64,000 nt of DNA from CAYFRC01 sp050946115 (GCA_050946115.1 JBMNUF010000001.1:171512-235511); one strand, 5' to 3'. Shown: positions 33,599-42,888, counted from the first letter of the stretch. Made by a program: numbers and translations. Notes: generated from the letters alone by a model not told the origin.

Positions 33599-34611
33599 TT
33601 ATTCATCCTCAGAAATCGTTTTCGCCAATTCGATATATTCCTTTAGCTTTCTCTGCAGTAGCTTTTTATCGATCAACTTCAGATTATATTCAGAAACCAT
33701 CGTCGGTGATAAACTGCGACTAAGCGCAAATTCTACAACCTCGTCATCCTTGCTCGCGCAAAGGATAACGCCTACGCTCGGATTTTCGTTTTCTTTTTTC
33801 ATTTCTCGGTCAAGTGCTTCCAGGTAGAGATTCATCTTTCCGACATAGTCCGGCTTGAACTCCCCGATCTTCAGTTCAAATGCAGCAAGGCAAGAAAGTC
33901 CTCTGTGGTAGAACAGCAAATCGATGTAGTAATCATGTTTTCCGACTTGTACACGGTACTCTTCTCCAATGAAGGTAAAATCCCTACCGATTTCCAAAAT
34001 AAAGTTCTTCAGATTCTTTATAATTGATTTCTGCAAATCACGCTCCGACACGCTTTCCGGTACATCGAGAAAATCAAGGGCATACTTATCGAGGAAAATA
34101 TTCCCCGTCGCTTTTTTTGATTCTTCGATGGCAGGCATCAGCGGTTTTTGCGATAGCATATATCGTTCATAGTACGCACTGTCAATTTGTCTTGCCAATT
34201 CTCTTGCGCTATACTTTTCTTTTTTTCTTTTATGCACATATTCATGTAGAATATGCGTTCATCCATCGTCTTACACGCCGACATTATCTTTAAATGATTC
34301 GACCAGTTCAATTGTGTCAACAGCGTTGACACAATTGGATTGCCCTTGTAGAGCTCATAAAACTGCTTCATTCTATAAAGCCCGCGGCGATTGAATCCCT
34401 TCATATCGGGGTAATTCTCCGCAAAAAAGTCGGCGAGCTTCTGCACGAAAGCATCCCCATATTCGGCATTCTCGGATTGAATGCTAATGTATTCGCCTAT
34501 ATCGCGATACATAAAAATCAATTCTTCATTGACCTTACGGTAAACACGTTCTTTGGCGGATTCAATAATTCCAACGATTTTTTCAAATTTTGCATTTTCA
34601 ACCGGAACCAT
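33599..34611 (-). pseudogene. DUF1016/YhcG-family PDDEXK nuclease gene in two frames (broken, or read by -1 frameshifting)
   Basis: The N-terminal part (34611 down to the shift site, about 130 residues) is the DUF1016 N-domain (MYRDIGEYISIQ, FNRRGLYRMKQFYELY, LNWSNHLKIM). The C-terminal part (shift site to 33599, about 210 residues) is in the -1 frame and carries the PDDEXK nuclease core: IDLLFYHRGLSCLAAFELK supplies Asp, Glu and Lys. Joined, they give about 340 residues, the normal YhcG length. The frames meet at 34219-34225, an A_AAA_AAG heptamer in the correct register for -1 slippage. YhcG-type proteins occur in restriction/defence loci. The region is markedly AT-rich compared with its neighbours, which suggests transfer. 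A one-base loss in the A7 run is the simple alternative. Confidence 0.8.
34219..34225 (-). other. A_AAA_AAG slippery heptamer at the YhcG frame junction
   Basis: Zero-frame codons GAA-AAA-AAG contain A AAA AAG, the dnaX-type -1 slippery sequence. Slipping back one base after AAG makes the next codon GAA, entering exactly the frame of the nuclease half (K-E-K-Y-S-A-R). No stimulatory upstream GGAGG or downstream stem was seen by eye. Confidence 0.5.
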
Positions 34612-34704
34612 CTTGCTTCCCCCTCGATCTCTATTGCCGACGTTTCGGATACCCGAAGGCCTTTTCCGATATCAACGGCCGCTAAACCCCGACGAATGCT
34701 CCCG

Positions 34705-36447
34705 TCATGCGCATTCCGCCTTTCCCAAGATGAGCGTCAGGGGCAGCATCGCAACAGGCAGGGTGATATACGCCATATAAATCAAAAGGGCGGTGTGCAG
34801 CAGATATACCAGGGGCGTATACAATAGGAGGATGAGCACGATCGATGCGGCGGAGACGATGGGCGCAATGGGGCGGAGCAAAAACCTTGCCCTTATCACC
34901 AAAAGCCCCGCCAAAACCGGCAGAGAGAAGAGATAACTCGCTGCGGGGAACCCCCATGCGCATACCTCCCCCAAGAGGGCGGGCAGCAGCAGCACGCCCA
35001 TCAGATGCGCATATGGATTCTCTGCCTTCGGGCGCCTTTTCGTTCCGCGCCATACCCACCGAAGCAGCAGCGCCGCGCAGGCGGCAAATGCCGCGAGCAG
35101 GGCGAGGAATAAAATACCGGAGTGTATTCCGTAGTGCCTCTCGGAGATGAGCACGTCGGAGAAAAAGCCGTACCGATAGTGCAGCAGATACATTCCCTCA
35201 AGCAGCGCCCAGGTGATTCCACCGCACAGGAGCAGAATCGTCACTTGCGCGCCGAAGGTCTTAAACACATCAGACAGCTTGATTCGCTTTTTCCAAAGTA
35301 AGAAGATCAAGGTCAACAGCGTACAGCCCGTTGCGATATGTGCGAGGGCATTGGCGACGCGCTCGGGCATAACGAGAAGTTTCCCCGGAAAGAAGGGGAA
35401 ATGCACTGCGTCCTGCGCAGCTTCCAGGTGCAATTCCTGCGTCAACGCCAGATGGGTGACCAAGCCTACGGCGGTGTGCATATAATGCAGGGCGCTGTCC
35501 CTGCAAAATGTCTCATAATTGTCCAGTTCCGTGTGGTAGACGTGCGCGCCTTCGATGGCCGCCAGGTTGATGCCCGGATACCCCGCGCGGATAAAGTGGG
35601 TCAGGTCGGTGTCGTTGGGCATGGTTTTGTAAATGCCGGTTGCTATGGACGTGGAAAAGGGGTAGGGAACCGCCTGCCGGTAGGTTTCGATGAACCCCAG
35701 ATTGTGCTGCGTGGTCTCGAACAGGACGACGGCTCCGGCATTGCCCCGAGCCTCCACATTCACCACAAGGCGGGTGCGTGCTTTGTATTCCGGGTGGTCT
35801 TCGACGAATTTCGCTGCGCCCAAAAGCCCCTGCTCCTCGCCGTCGGTAAACAAAAACAGCAAATCCCTCGCGATTTCTTTTCCCTGCACGGCGCGCAAGC
35901 CCTCCAGCAGCGCGGCCACGGAAACGATGTCGTCAAAAGCGCCGGGGCCTTGCAGGACGGAATCGGTATGCGCCATAAAAACAACGGTTTCATCCGTGTC
36001 CGGCGCATCCACGTGCACCAAAATATTGTTCAGCGGCATTGCATCCCGTTCGCCCAGCCCGGCGCGCCCGCGGATTTCCTCCGGCGTGGACGTGTCCGTC
36101 TGCCCATGGTATCGGGCGCGCACCTGAAGCAGCCGCTGTACTTCTTCCATGGAGAGCAGATACTTCTCCTCTTTGTAGGGATAGCCCATGTCTTCGAGTC
36201 GCCCTTTCAGGTACCCCTGGGTGCGCTCAAGGCCGGAACTTCCCACGCAGTGCGGCTCCGCCGCCATTTCGCGGATGTGGGTCAGCATCAGTCGAAAGTC
36301 CGGCGGCTCCGCCGCATCGCTTAAGGCGATGGGCTCTTCGTCCAAATCTGCGGGCGATTTGGGCGGCAGTACTTGGCGGTATCCCAAAAAGATACCTGCA
36401 AAAACCGCAATGAGCAGAAGGATCGCCCGAAAGCGTTTGCCCTGCAA
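34705..36447 (-). CDS. Polytopic membrane M28-family metallopeptidase
   Basis: 580 residues, TTG start after a GGGGGGAT site. One N-terminal helix (about 8-26) precedes an M28 aminopeptidase domain with zinc ligands in MAHTDSV, GAFDDIVS, TDGEEQG and YHTELDNYE. The last 240 residues hold about eight to nine membrane segments. This plan (M28 domain outside, multi-span C-terminus) resembles ERMP1/Vps70-like peptidases and some uncharacterised bacterial ones. The gene is last in the unit with the SBP-VWA lipoprotein, XpaC and TelA, 13 bases after telA. It may process an exported peptide or protein of that module; this is inference. Confidence 0.85.
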   Translation of the reverse strand: MQGKRFRAILLLIAVFAGIFLGYRQVLPPKSPADLDEEPIALSDAAEPPDFRLMLTHIREMAAEPHCVGSSGLERTQGYLKGRLEDMGYPYKEEKYLLSMEEVQRLLQVRARYHGQTDTSTPEEIRGRAGLGERDAMPLNNILVHVDAPDTDETVVFMAHTDSVLQGPGAFDDIVSVAALLEGLRAVQGKEIARDLLFLFTDGEEQGLLGAAKFVEDHPEYKARTRLVVNVEARGNAGAVVLFETTQHNLGFIETYRQAVPYPFSTSIATGIYKTMPNDTDLTHFIRAGYPGINLAAIEGAHVYHTELDNYETFCRDSALHYMHTAVGLVTHLALTQELHLEAAQDAVHFPFFPGKLLVMPERVANALAHIATGCTLLTLIFLLWKKRIKLSDVFKTFGAQVTILLLCGGITWALLEGMYLLHYRYGFFSDVLISERHYGIHSGILFLALLAAFAACAALLLRWVWRGTKRRPKAENPYAHLMGVLLLPALLGEVCAWGFPAASYLFSLPVLAGLLVIRARFLLRPIAPIVSAASIVLILLLYTPLVYLLHTALLIYMAYITLPVAMLPLTLILGKAECA

Positions 36448-36460
36448 ATGCTATCCCCCC

Positions 36461-37435
36461 TCACGGAATTCTGGTCTTCTGCGCATGGACGAGCGTCTCT
36501 TCCAGCAGTTGCTTGAGGTCGATGTCGGCTTCTTTCAGGCGCTCCAACTCGGCGAGCACCGCCTTGCCCGCCCGCGCGGCGCCTTTGCCCGTATCTTTCA
36601 GGGAGCGCCGCGCCTGTTCCGTCGCGTCCGCCGCCTGTCTGGCGGCGCTGCGATAGGCGCCCAGCGCTTCCTGCTGCAAATTGACGTTCAGCGCAAGCGC
36701 CAACTGGCTTTGCCACAGGGGGAGCGCAAATTCCGTCATCTGTTTGAGCTTTTGCGCCACCACCTGTTGGTTATACTGCGTCAGGCGGATTTGTACCGCC
36801 AGCTGCATGCCGATGGTTTTGGACTGCCTGAGCTGATATATGCGGTCCGAAAATGCGCCGACTGACGCCTTTGACCCCATTGCATCGTTTTCGGCCTGTT
36901 TCCGCTTTGCAAGATCTATCGCCTGTTCGCCCGCCACGATTTTGCCCTCCAGCGCGCGGCAGCAGGCAAGGTTTTTCTCATAGAGCGTATCGAGCAGACC
37001 GATTTCCTTTTGCAGCGTCAGCCGCGCCATGTCAATCTGGTTGGCGAGGCGATCGAGCATATAGGATATTTCCGTATAATCCCGGCGCAGGGCGGCATAT
37101 TGCCTCTTGCCCTTCGAAAACAGGGACGCGAAAAAGCCCTTGGGCGCCGCGAGGGATGCGATGTCAAGGCCTGCAATCTGCTCCTGCAGGGCGCGTATGG
37201 CATCCACCGCCTCCGCAAGGCCGCTGCCGGAAGCCCTTTTGAGCAGCATATCCGACAGTTCCCCAAGGTCGCGCTGCTCCTTCGCGCCATACCCGGTCGC
37301 GGTGATGGCGTCCTGTGGGTCGATATCGCGCGCGCTGAGCAGGGCCTTTTCCCTTTCCTCCGGCGCAAGCTGCAAACGGGTTTCAAAATCCTCTGCGATT
37401 TGCGCGGGATCAAAAACCGCTTCCATGCCGCTCAT
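36461..37435 (-). CDS. TelA-family (toxic anion resistance) protein
   Basis: 324 residues, almost entirely helical, with the TelA hallmarks: LDRLANQIDMARLTLQKEIGLLDTLYEKN, QIRLTQYNQQVVAQKLKQMTEFALPLWQSQLALALN and the C-terminal KLKE-like tail. The founding members were linked to tellurite resistance, but the biochemical function is unknown. TelA is usually encoded beside XpaC, as here (with one gene between). The start overlaps the upstream stop by four bases (ATGA). A cytosolic, peripheral-membrane role in stress tolerance is presumed. Confidence 0.9.
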   Translation of the reverse strand: MSGMEAVFDPAQIAEDFETRLQLAPEEREKALLSARDIDPQDAITATGYGAKEQRDLGELSDMLLKRASGSGLAEAVDAIRALQEQIAGLDIASLAAPKGFFASLFSKGKRQYAALRRDYTEISYMLDRLANQIDMARLTLQKEIGLLDTLYEKNLACCRALEGKIVAGEQAIDLAKRKQAENDAMGSKASVGAFSDRIYQLRQSKTIGMQLAVQIRLTQYNQQVVAQKLKQMTEFALPLWQSQLALALNVNLQQEALGAYRSAARQAADATEQARRSLKDTGKGAARAGKAVLAELERLKEADIDLKQLLEETLVHAQKTRIP

Positions 37436-38493
37436 TGCCCCAGAGCCTTAATGAGTTTCTCCATGACCTGAGAATCCGGCATCTGGATGATCTGCGATAT
37501 CACCGGCGCAATGCCCTGCACGGGGATGTTGGACACGTCCATGTTCGCGGCGTTGATGCCCGTGCGGAAGCCGTGTTTCTCCCACGCCAGGGTCTGTATC
37601 TCCGGCATAAGCAGCGCTTCCAGCCCGATCTTTCCGTTTTCGCTTAAAGCGATATACACATGGCTCGACCAGACGGTGGGCACGGGGTACAGCAGCACGA
37701 TGTCGTCTTTAATTTGTTCGTAGTCCTTCGGATTGGTGTTTGCAAACTCCAATAGCTGGCTTTCGTAGCCCGCCACCAGCGGCCTTGCGCCCACGCCGGT
37801 TTTCAAAAACTGGCTGAAGATATCGGCGGAGCTCGTTTCCATATAGCCCAGCCGTTCGATCAGCGCCTTCAGGCGGGGAATCACGGCATCCACGGTATCC
37901 AAGGTGACCACATTGCCGTCGTTGATCATGTTGGCGAGAAGCCCCGCAAACATGTTGCCGGAATTGGATTTGGTGGGGTTGGTGGTAGACACCAGAACGG
38001 CGCCGTACAGCGGCAGCCCCAGATTTTCCCAGCGCTCGCCCTTTTCCAGCACGGGGAGGAAGGCCTTCATGTCAAGAAAATGCTCGCCGTCCTTTTCGGT
38101 TACATACCCCGCCTGAACCAGGGCATCCGCTACCATTTGCCTGGTGTACAGCACGATGGGCGTGTTGAATACGATCTCGCTTTTGGGGGGCTTTCCAAAG
38201 GTCTTTTCATACAATTCGAGCGCGGTCTGGCTGGACGGCCAGAGGTAATCGCGACCCGCGTGATCCAGGCGGATCATGTCCAAAGAGCCGGCCTTTTGGT
38301 AGTCCAAGGTCAGTCCCTTTTTATCCAGAAGAATCTTTTTGACCGTCGGGTCGTCGACCAAGCCGATCTTCTCCCCGCCGATATAGCCCGTAATCTCTAC
38401 CTGCTGCGCCTGCCTGCCCTGAATCCACGAGTACGTGCCGGCGACGAGAATCACCAGCACGAGCAGCAACAGTCCCCAATACTTTGTCTTCAT
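37432..38493 (-). CDS. Membrane-anchored periplasmic-binding-protein-like protein
   Basis: 353 residues. One N-terminal helix (about 6-24, LLLLVLVILVAGTYSW) anchors a PBP type II domain. The segment TTNPTKSNSGNMFAGLLANM has the T-x-S-N-S-G motif of anion-binding (phosphate/molybdate-like) proteins. The same motif occurs in the SBP part of the lipoprotein encoded two genes upstream, so they are probably related. There is no permease or ABC ATPase nearby, so it is unlikely to be a transport receptor. Both its ends overlap neighbours by four bases, tying it tightly to XpaC and TelA. Confidence 0.75.
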   Translation of the reverse strand: MKTKYWGLLLLVLVILVAGTYSWIQGRQAQQVEITGYIGGEKIGLVDDPTVKKILLDKKGLTLDYQKAGSLDMIRLDHAGRDYLWPSSQTALELYEKTFGKPPKSEIVFNTPIVLYTRQMVADALVQAGYVTEKDGEHFLDMKAFLPVLEKGERWENLGLPLYGAVLVSTTNPTKSNSGNMFAGLLANMINDGNVVTLDTVDAVIPRLKALIERLGYMETSSADIFSQFLKTGVGARPLVAGYESQLLEFANTNPKDYEQIKDDIVLLYPVPTVWSSHVYIALSENGKIGLEALLMPEIQTLAWEKHGFRTGINAANMDVSNIPVQGIAPVISQIIQMPDSQVMEKLIKALGQ

Positions 38494-39098
38494 AGCCCGC
38501 CCTCCAGATGCAATGTTTTCTCCAGCAAGTTGATGTCTGCCTCTATATCCATCACTTCATTCTGCATGAGCTTGTTAAACTGCGTCATGAACGCGCCTTG
38601 GAGGATGTCCAGTGCCCGCGCCGTCTCCGGCGTCAGACCCTGCACCTGCGGACTGTCCGGATTGGAGGCGATGAGGTCCATGTATTTGGTGAGGATGTTG
38701 GCGGCGGTAGCCAGGTAAAAACTGAAAAAGCGCCGCGCGGAGGAGATTTTCTGCGGGTTATTGCCCAAGTATTTGAGCAGGCGGTCGCCCAGCTCGTACA
38801 GCTTTTTCGCCTTTTCGTCGATCCCGGCATCCAACGGGGTTTGGGAGGCCTTCAATATCACCTGCATATCGTCGTGGGCGTCGTTCATGATCTGCAAGAG
38901 CTCCTGTCCGCCCTGAATGTTGTCCACGCGGGTCTTGCCGATGCGCGCTATAGGCTTGGTCAGCAAAAAGACCGCGCCGTATATCAAAATCGCAATGATG
39001 CCGCACACCGCAATGTGCCAGGAAAGCCCAAAAAACAGCCACACAAACACGAGGAGCGCTACCAGAAAGGCCAGTACCGTGCGAATGCCCTCTTTCAT
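38490..39098 (-). CDS. XpaC-family membrane protein
   Basis: 202 residues from the ATG at 39096-39098, chosen because it lies eight bases from GGAGGAGG; a GTG three codons upstream abuts the site. Two membrane segments lie at about 8-28 and 29-48, followed by a helical cytosolic domain (GGQELLQIMNDAHDDMQVILK, KKLYELGDRLLKYLGNNPQK, AANILTKYMDLI). This matches the XpaC (5-bromo-4-chloroindolyl phosphate hydrolysis) family, whose real function is unknown. XpaC and TelA are co-conserved partners in Firmicutes. It lies between the SBP-VWA lipoprotein and the second binding protein. Confidence 0.85.
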   Translation of the reverse strand: MKEGIRTVLAFLVALLVFVWLFFGLSWHIAVCGIIAILIYGAVFLLTKPIARIGKTRVDNIQGGQELLQIMNDAHDDMQVILKASQTPLDAGIDEKAKKLYELGDRLLKYLGNNPQKISSARRFFSFYLATAANILTKYMDLIASNPDSPQVQGLTPETARALDILQGAFMTQFNKLMQNEVMDIEADINLLEKTLHLEGGL

Positions 39099-39115
39099 AC
39101 TCGCCACCTCCTCCG

Positions 39116-40744
39116 TCAGTTGTAGCCCTTGGCTTTTTTGAATGCGTCGATCAGGTTCTTGTCCCCGTCAAAGACGCGCGCATGCGTCCACTCCGCCAAG
39201 GTTTCCAAGGTTCCTACATCCGCCTGCCCGAAGGAGATACAGAACACCGGAATGTCCCGCCCGTGGTCGGCATACGCTTTCCGGAAGTCGCCCATCTGCA
39301 TGATGCCGTTGGCCTGCCCGTCCGTCATGAGGATGATGGCGGGCGTGTAGCTCTCGAGGTCGTAACCCGCCATGATTTCGAGAGCTTTGTCCAGCGCCTC
39401 GAACATGGCTGTTCCGCCGGTCGGTTCCTGTCTATTTACCACGGGGAAGAGCTTTTCGATGTCGATGTTGCCCGTCTCCTTATCGATGCTCAAAACCTCG
39501 CTGCTGAAGAGGATGACGATGTTTTCCTCCTGCTGGGAGGCCTGCAGCAGATTCTTCGCCGCCCGCTCCTGCAGCAGGATTTCCGCCATGGCATCCTTGA
39601 GCTTGCGGCTGGGATCGCCGGTCATGGAGCCGGAGAAGTCCAATACGTAGGCGGTCAGAGAGGGCTTGCGGAACTCGGTCTGATACAGGTCGAGCGCCTC
39701 CCAGAGCACCGCGCTATCGGGCATGCGAATGGGCGACAAAATGCTCTCGGCATCGGCGCCCCATTCCTTGCGCCACACGTCCCTGTTTTCGGGCAGGACG
39801 CCCTGATAGCCCGTACGCCTGCCGTAGCGTTGAATTTCCTTCTGGATTTCCTCGGACATGAGGAAATCCCGCAGCTTCAGGAAGGCTTCTTCCTTCTTTT
39901 TGTCGCCCTGATCCACATAACCGAGGGGGGCGTCGGAAATGGACAGCCCATCATACGGATATACCAGATACAGCGGTTCTCGCCCCTGCTTCAAAAGCTC
40001 TTCATTGGTGCTGAGGATCAGGCTTTCGTAGTTGACCATGGCGTCAAAATCTCCCTGCAGGAACAGCGTCTTGAGCCATTCGCTGCTGCCGGAGGAACGG
40101 TCCACGCCTTTGAGCAGCGCCTGAATGTCCGCCCTGAGCCCTTCCTGATGCAAACTCTCCGAGGTGATGATTTCGGGGTTGTTCAGGAGCGCGTACAGAA
40201 AGCCGATATACGCCGAGCAGCCGGAGTTGGACTGGGTGGCGCTCGTCATGCAGAAGGAAAGCTTTCCGCTTTGAATCTGCGCCAAAATGTCCCTGACGGA
40301 TACCTGCTTGCCCACAAAGCCGATCTCCTCGGCGAGCGATTGCCGAATGCCGAACACGACCGGCGTGATGGACACGGACTCCGCGTACTTGACGCGGTGT
40401 TTGGTATCCCCGATGGAAATCCACATGCTGCTCGCCGGCCAAACGGCATCATATGGCACCTCTTCCTGCCCCAAAATCCGGGAAATTTCCACGGAGCCCT
40501 GATACTTCATCTCCAGCGCAATGCGGTTCTCCTTGGAAAACCGCGAAAGCAAGGGCTCGAGTTCCTTATTTTCGGAGCCCGATACGATGCGCAGCGTGAT
40601 CGGATACGAACTCTCCCCAACGGTGGGCGTACCGCCGTTGTCCGCATTCTCCGTCGAGCAGGCGCTCAGAAACAGCGCCAAGGTAAGAAGCAGAACCATG
40701 ACCGCCGACCATTTCTTCGCAGAACCGATTCTCATAGATTTCAT
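39116..40744 (-). CDS. Lipoprotein fusing a binding-protein domain with a von Willebrand factor A domain
   Basis: 542 residues from the ATG at 40742-40744 after GGAGGG. The lipobox LSAC puts the lipid on Cys29. Residues about 45-340 form a PBP type II domain (RIVSGSENKELEPLLSRF, TSATQSNSGCSAYIGF). Residues about 365-540 form a VWA domain with an intact MIDAS: DFSGSM (DxSxS), GGTAMF (Thr) and MTDGQA (Asp). The product is thus a surface-tethered sensor or adhesion module that binds a small ligand and a protein partner through a divalent metal. First gene of a five-gene unit behind a consensus promoter. I know of no characterised protein with this exact pairing plus XpaC and TelA. Confidence 0.85.
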   Translation of the reverse strand: MKSMRIGSAKKWSAVMVLLLTLALFLSACSTENADNGGTPTVGESSYPITLRIVSGSENKELEPLLSRFSKENRIALEMKYQGSVEISRILGQEEVPYDAVWPASSMWISIGDTKHRVKYAESVSITPVVFGIRQSLAEEIGFVGKQVSVRDILAQIQSGKLSFCMTSATQSNSGCSAYIGFLYALLNNPEIITSESLHQEGLRADIQALLKGVDRSSGSSEWLKTLFLQGDFDAMVNYESLILSTNEELLKQGREPLYLVYPYDGLSISDAPLGYVDQGDKKKEEAFLKLRDFLMSEEIQKEIQRYGRRTGYQGVLPENRDVWRKEWGADAESILSPIRMPDSAVLWEALDLYQTEFRKPSLTAYVLDFSGSMTGDPSRKLKDAMAEILLQERAAKNLLQASQQEENIVILFSSEVLSIDKETGNIDIEKLFPVVNRQEPTGGTAMFEALDKALEIMAGYDLESYTPAIILMTDGQANGIMQMGDFRKAYADHGRDIPVFCISFGQADVGTLETLAEWTHARVFDGDKNLIDAFKKAKGYN

Positions 40745-41160
40745 GTTTCCCTCCAAACGTCGTCCCAGTGTTCAAAAAGCTGCAACATGAGCCCATCCTC
40801 GCATCTGCGGGGTGTCCAAAGTGAAGCACCTAAATATATACCTATGTTGCCACATTCATCATAGTCCAATCGGTGCCGTCTGTCAAGCGCATTCGTGCGC
40901 CCACTTTGTACACGCGGGTTAATTTTCGAGGTCGATCGCCAAGGGAAAACACGGTCAATACAAAGAGGGATTGCGTTTGGTCCTTCGATTTGGGCCCTCA
41001 ATCCGAACCTGCGAAGTGTTTTTGTAGAATTCGGGTAGTTGCTATTACGGATGCGTTTTCGTCCCCCGAAAGGCGGCCTCACGCCGGCATGAACGGCACC
41101 CAAGGGGTGTCCTCCCCTCAGGTCTATACACCGTCCGGCGGATTGAAAACCGCGCCGTTT
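40745..41160. other. Intergenic region upstream of the SBP-VWA operon
   Basis: About 415 bases without a supportable gene. It contains the promoter at 40858-40886 and a leader of roughly 105 bases. The part from 40887 to 41160 shows only short imperfect inverted repeats (for example AGGGG-TGTCCT-CCCCT near 41104); no tRNA, riboswitch core or conserved small frame was recognised. Confidence 0.6.
40858..40886 (-). promoter_or_regulatory. Consensus promoter of the SBP-VWA/XpaC/TelA operon
   Basis: Minus-strand perfect TTGACA (40881-40886), 17-base spacer, TATGAT (40858-40863). Confidence 0.75.
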
Positions 41161-41607
41161 TTATTTGTGGATGTACATGCGCGAGGTTCCGCCTGCGTCG
41201 TTTTCTGCCATGCAGAAAAACTCCCAGCCGTACCGCTCGTAAAGTGAGGTGTGGTCTGTCAGTAGGTAAAGCGTTTCGATCCCCTGTTTTTTCATGTCCT
41301 CGCATGAGCGGCTTAAAAGGCGGCCGCAGATGCCCCGGCCGCGATACATTTCCTCGGTATACACTGCGCAGACGTTCGGCGCGAGGTCTTTGCGCTTATG
41401 AAAATCGTTTTCGATCACGCCCATGCCGGCGATGATCTTCTCCCCGTCGAGTGCCACATACCACGAGGGCACCGCGCCGCCGCACAGCGACGATTGCATA
41501 CTCTCCAGATACGCCTCGAGCGGTACGCCCCACTTTTCGTGGAACCACTGCGCCGCTTTTTCCCGCAAATGCGGCGCGTCCGAAATGCGCACGATATCGT
41601 ACTTCAT
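41161..41607 (-). CDS. GNAT-family N-acetyltransferase
   Basis: 148 residues with the GNAT acetyl-CoA site VCAVYTEEMYRGRGICGRLLSRS (R/Q-x-x-G-x-G/A) near residues 78-100 and a C-terminal LYERYGWEFF segment. The substrate is unknown. Its start overlaps the stop of the AraC/PocR gene by four bases, so it is the second gene of that unit and may be its target or simply coupled to it. Confidence 0.88.
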   Translation of the reverse strand: MKYDIVRISDAPHLREKAAQWFHEKWGVPLEAYLESMQSSLCGGAVPSWYVALDGEKIIAGMGVIENDFHKRKDLAPNVCAVYTEEMYRGRGICGRLLSRSCEDMKKQGIETLYLLTDHTSLYERYGWEFFCMAENDAGGTSRMYIHK

Positions 41608-42824
41608 CTGTCCTTTCTCCTGCCTTTGTACTCGCTCGGAGAGAGCCCCATGTTCTCGCGGAACACCTTGGAAAAATAGCTCTGGCTTTCAAACCCCGCG
41701 CGTTGTGCGACCTCCGTCACGGAGAGATTGCCCGCGTCCAAGAGCCTCAACGCCTCCTCGATGCGAAGCGCCGTGAGGTATTCGCGGAAGGAGGCGCCGA
41801 ATTTTTTCTTGAACAGCGTCGAAAAATAGCTCTCCGAAAGCCCCGCTTCCCTTGCGACGTCGCGTAGGGTGATGTTCTCCGCGTACTTCGCCTTGATGAA
41901 TTGTGCCGCCTTTTCGAGCGGAGACGCTGCGGGAAATGCCTGCGCACAGAACCGCTCGACCGCGCTTTGCATGAACTGGCATACGCTCTCGATGCTTCGC
42001 GCCTGCCAGAGCGTGCGCATGAAGGCGCGGTTCATGTCCAGCGCGTCGTCCGCGCCGGAACCGCCCTCGATGATCGCGCGGGACAAAAGCGCGCAGAGCT
42101 CCGCCGTCCGCGTCTTAATCGTCTCCAAATCGCCGCCCGTGGCGAACAGCGTGTAGCCCAAAATGTCGTTTAACACCGCATTCGCCTTCTTGCCGTCGCC
42201 CGAGCGCACGTGGGAGACCAGTTCCCGCTCCTTCTCATACGGGTAGACGCGCATGGGCGAGGAAAAGCCCTTATACATTTGGATGGATTCGCCGATGCGG
42301 CGCTGCTGCGCGGAGAAGTTGCGGCGGCTCGCCATCGCGCGCGCGCCCTGCGCGTCCTCGAAGAGATAGAACACCAACTTGCACAAAGCGCCGGCGGCCT
42401 CCGCATCGAGCACCTTCAATTCGCTCGCCGCCTCGTACAGTTCGAGCAGTGCGTCCACCGGCATCGGATACCGCCGCGCGACCTCCTGCACGAGCGATGC
42501 GTCCAGCTCACCCAGCACAAAGGGGCCTACCAGCACCGCACCCTCCATTTCCTTGAGGCGCAAAAGCGGCAGCGCGATATGGCACACGCCCGCGTGGCAG
42601 CTGAACAGATACGCTTCGCCCAGATCGAGCGCGCGCCGCGCCGCGAGCATGTGCGTCTCTCCGCAGGACTGCCCCTCGGGCAGGTGCTGCTGAAAGATGC
42701 GGCAATACCTGCAGGGTGCCTTCCCCATGGCGATCTCCCTGCCGAGGCTGTCAAGCGCGAGCACGGGAAGGCGCGTCACGCGGCTCAGGGATTCCACGCG
42801 CTCCATAATCTCCTGCCGTTCCAA
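41604..42824 (-). CDS. AraC-family regulator with PocR-type sensory domain
   Basis: 406 residues, TTG start seven bases from GGGAGG. Residues about 10-160 are a PocR domain, with the Cys-rich CRYCRIFQQHLPEGQSCGETHM segment and CHAGVCHIALPL, features found in sensors of small hydrocarbon derivatives. The C-terminal 100 residues are an AraC helix-turn-helix pair (ITLRDVAREAGLSESYFSTLFKKKFGASFREYL, VTEVAQRAGFESQSYFSKVFRENMGLSPSEYK). The promoter at 42849-42877 is back-to-back with that of darA. The inducer and targets are unknown. Confidence 0.9.
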   Translation of the reverse strand: MERQEIMERVESLSRVTRLPVLALDSLGREIAMGKAPCRYCRIFQQHLPEGQSCGETHMLAARRALDLGEAYLFSCHAGVCHIALPLLRLKEMEGAVLVGPFVLGELDASLVQEVARRYPMPVDALLELYEAASELKVLDAEAAGALCKLVFYLFEDAQGARAMASRRNFSAQQRRIGESIQMYKGFSSPMRVYPYEKERELVSHVRSGDGKKANAVLNDILGYTLFATGGDLETIKTRTAELCALLSRAIIEGGSGADDALDMNRAFMRTLWQARSIESVCQFMQSAVERFCAQAFPAASPLEKAAQFIKAKYAENITLRDVAREAGLSESYFSTLFKKKFGASFREYLTALRIEEALRLLDAGNLSVTEVAQRAGFESQSYFSKVFRENMGLSPSEYKGRRKDR

Positions 42825-42848
42825 GGCCTTCTCACCTCCCCGTTTTTC

Positions 42849-42877
42849 ATTATACTAAACGGCGCAGGCAAATGCAA
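42849..42877 (-). promoter_or_regulatory. Promoter of the AraC/PocR gene
   Basis: Minus-strand TTGCAT (42872-42877), 17-base spacer, TATAAT (42849-42854). Confidence 0.6.
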
Positions 42878-42888
42878 TAAAAAAACAC

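Noticed and set aside
40887..41160. A riboswitch or T-box leader upstream of the SBP-VWA operon
   Set aside because: The promoter is at 40858-40886, so this stretch is not in the leader, and no conserved riboswitch core or T-box motif could be found by eye.
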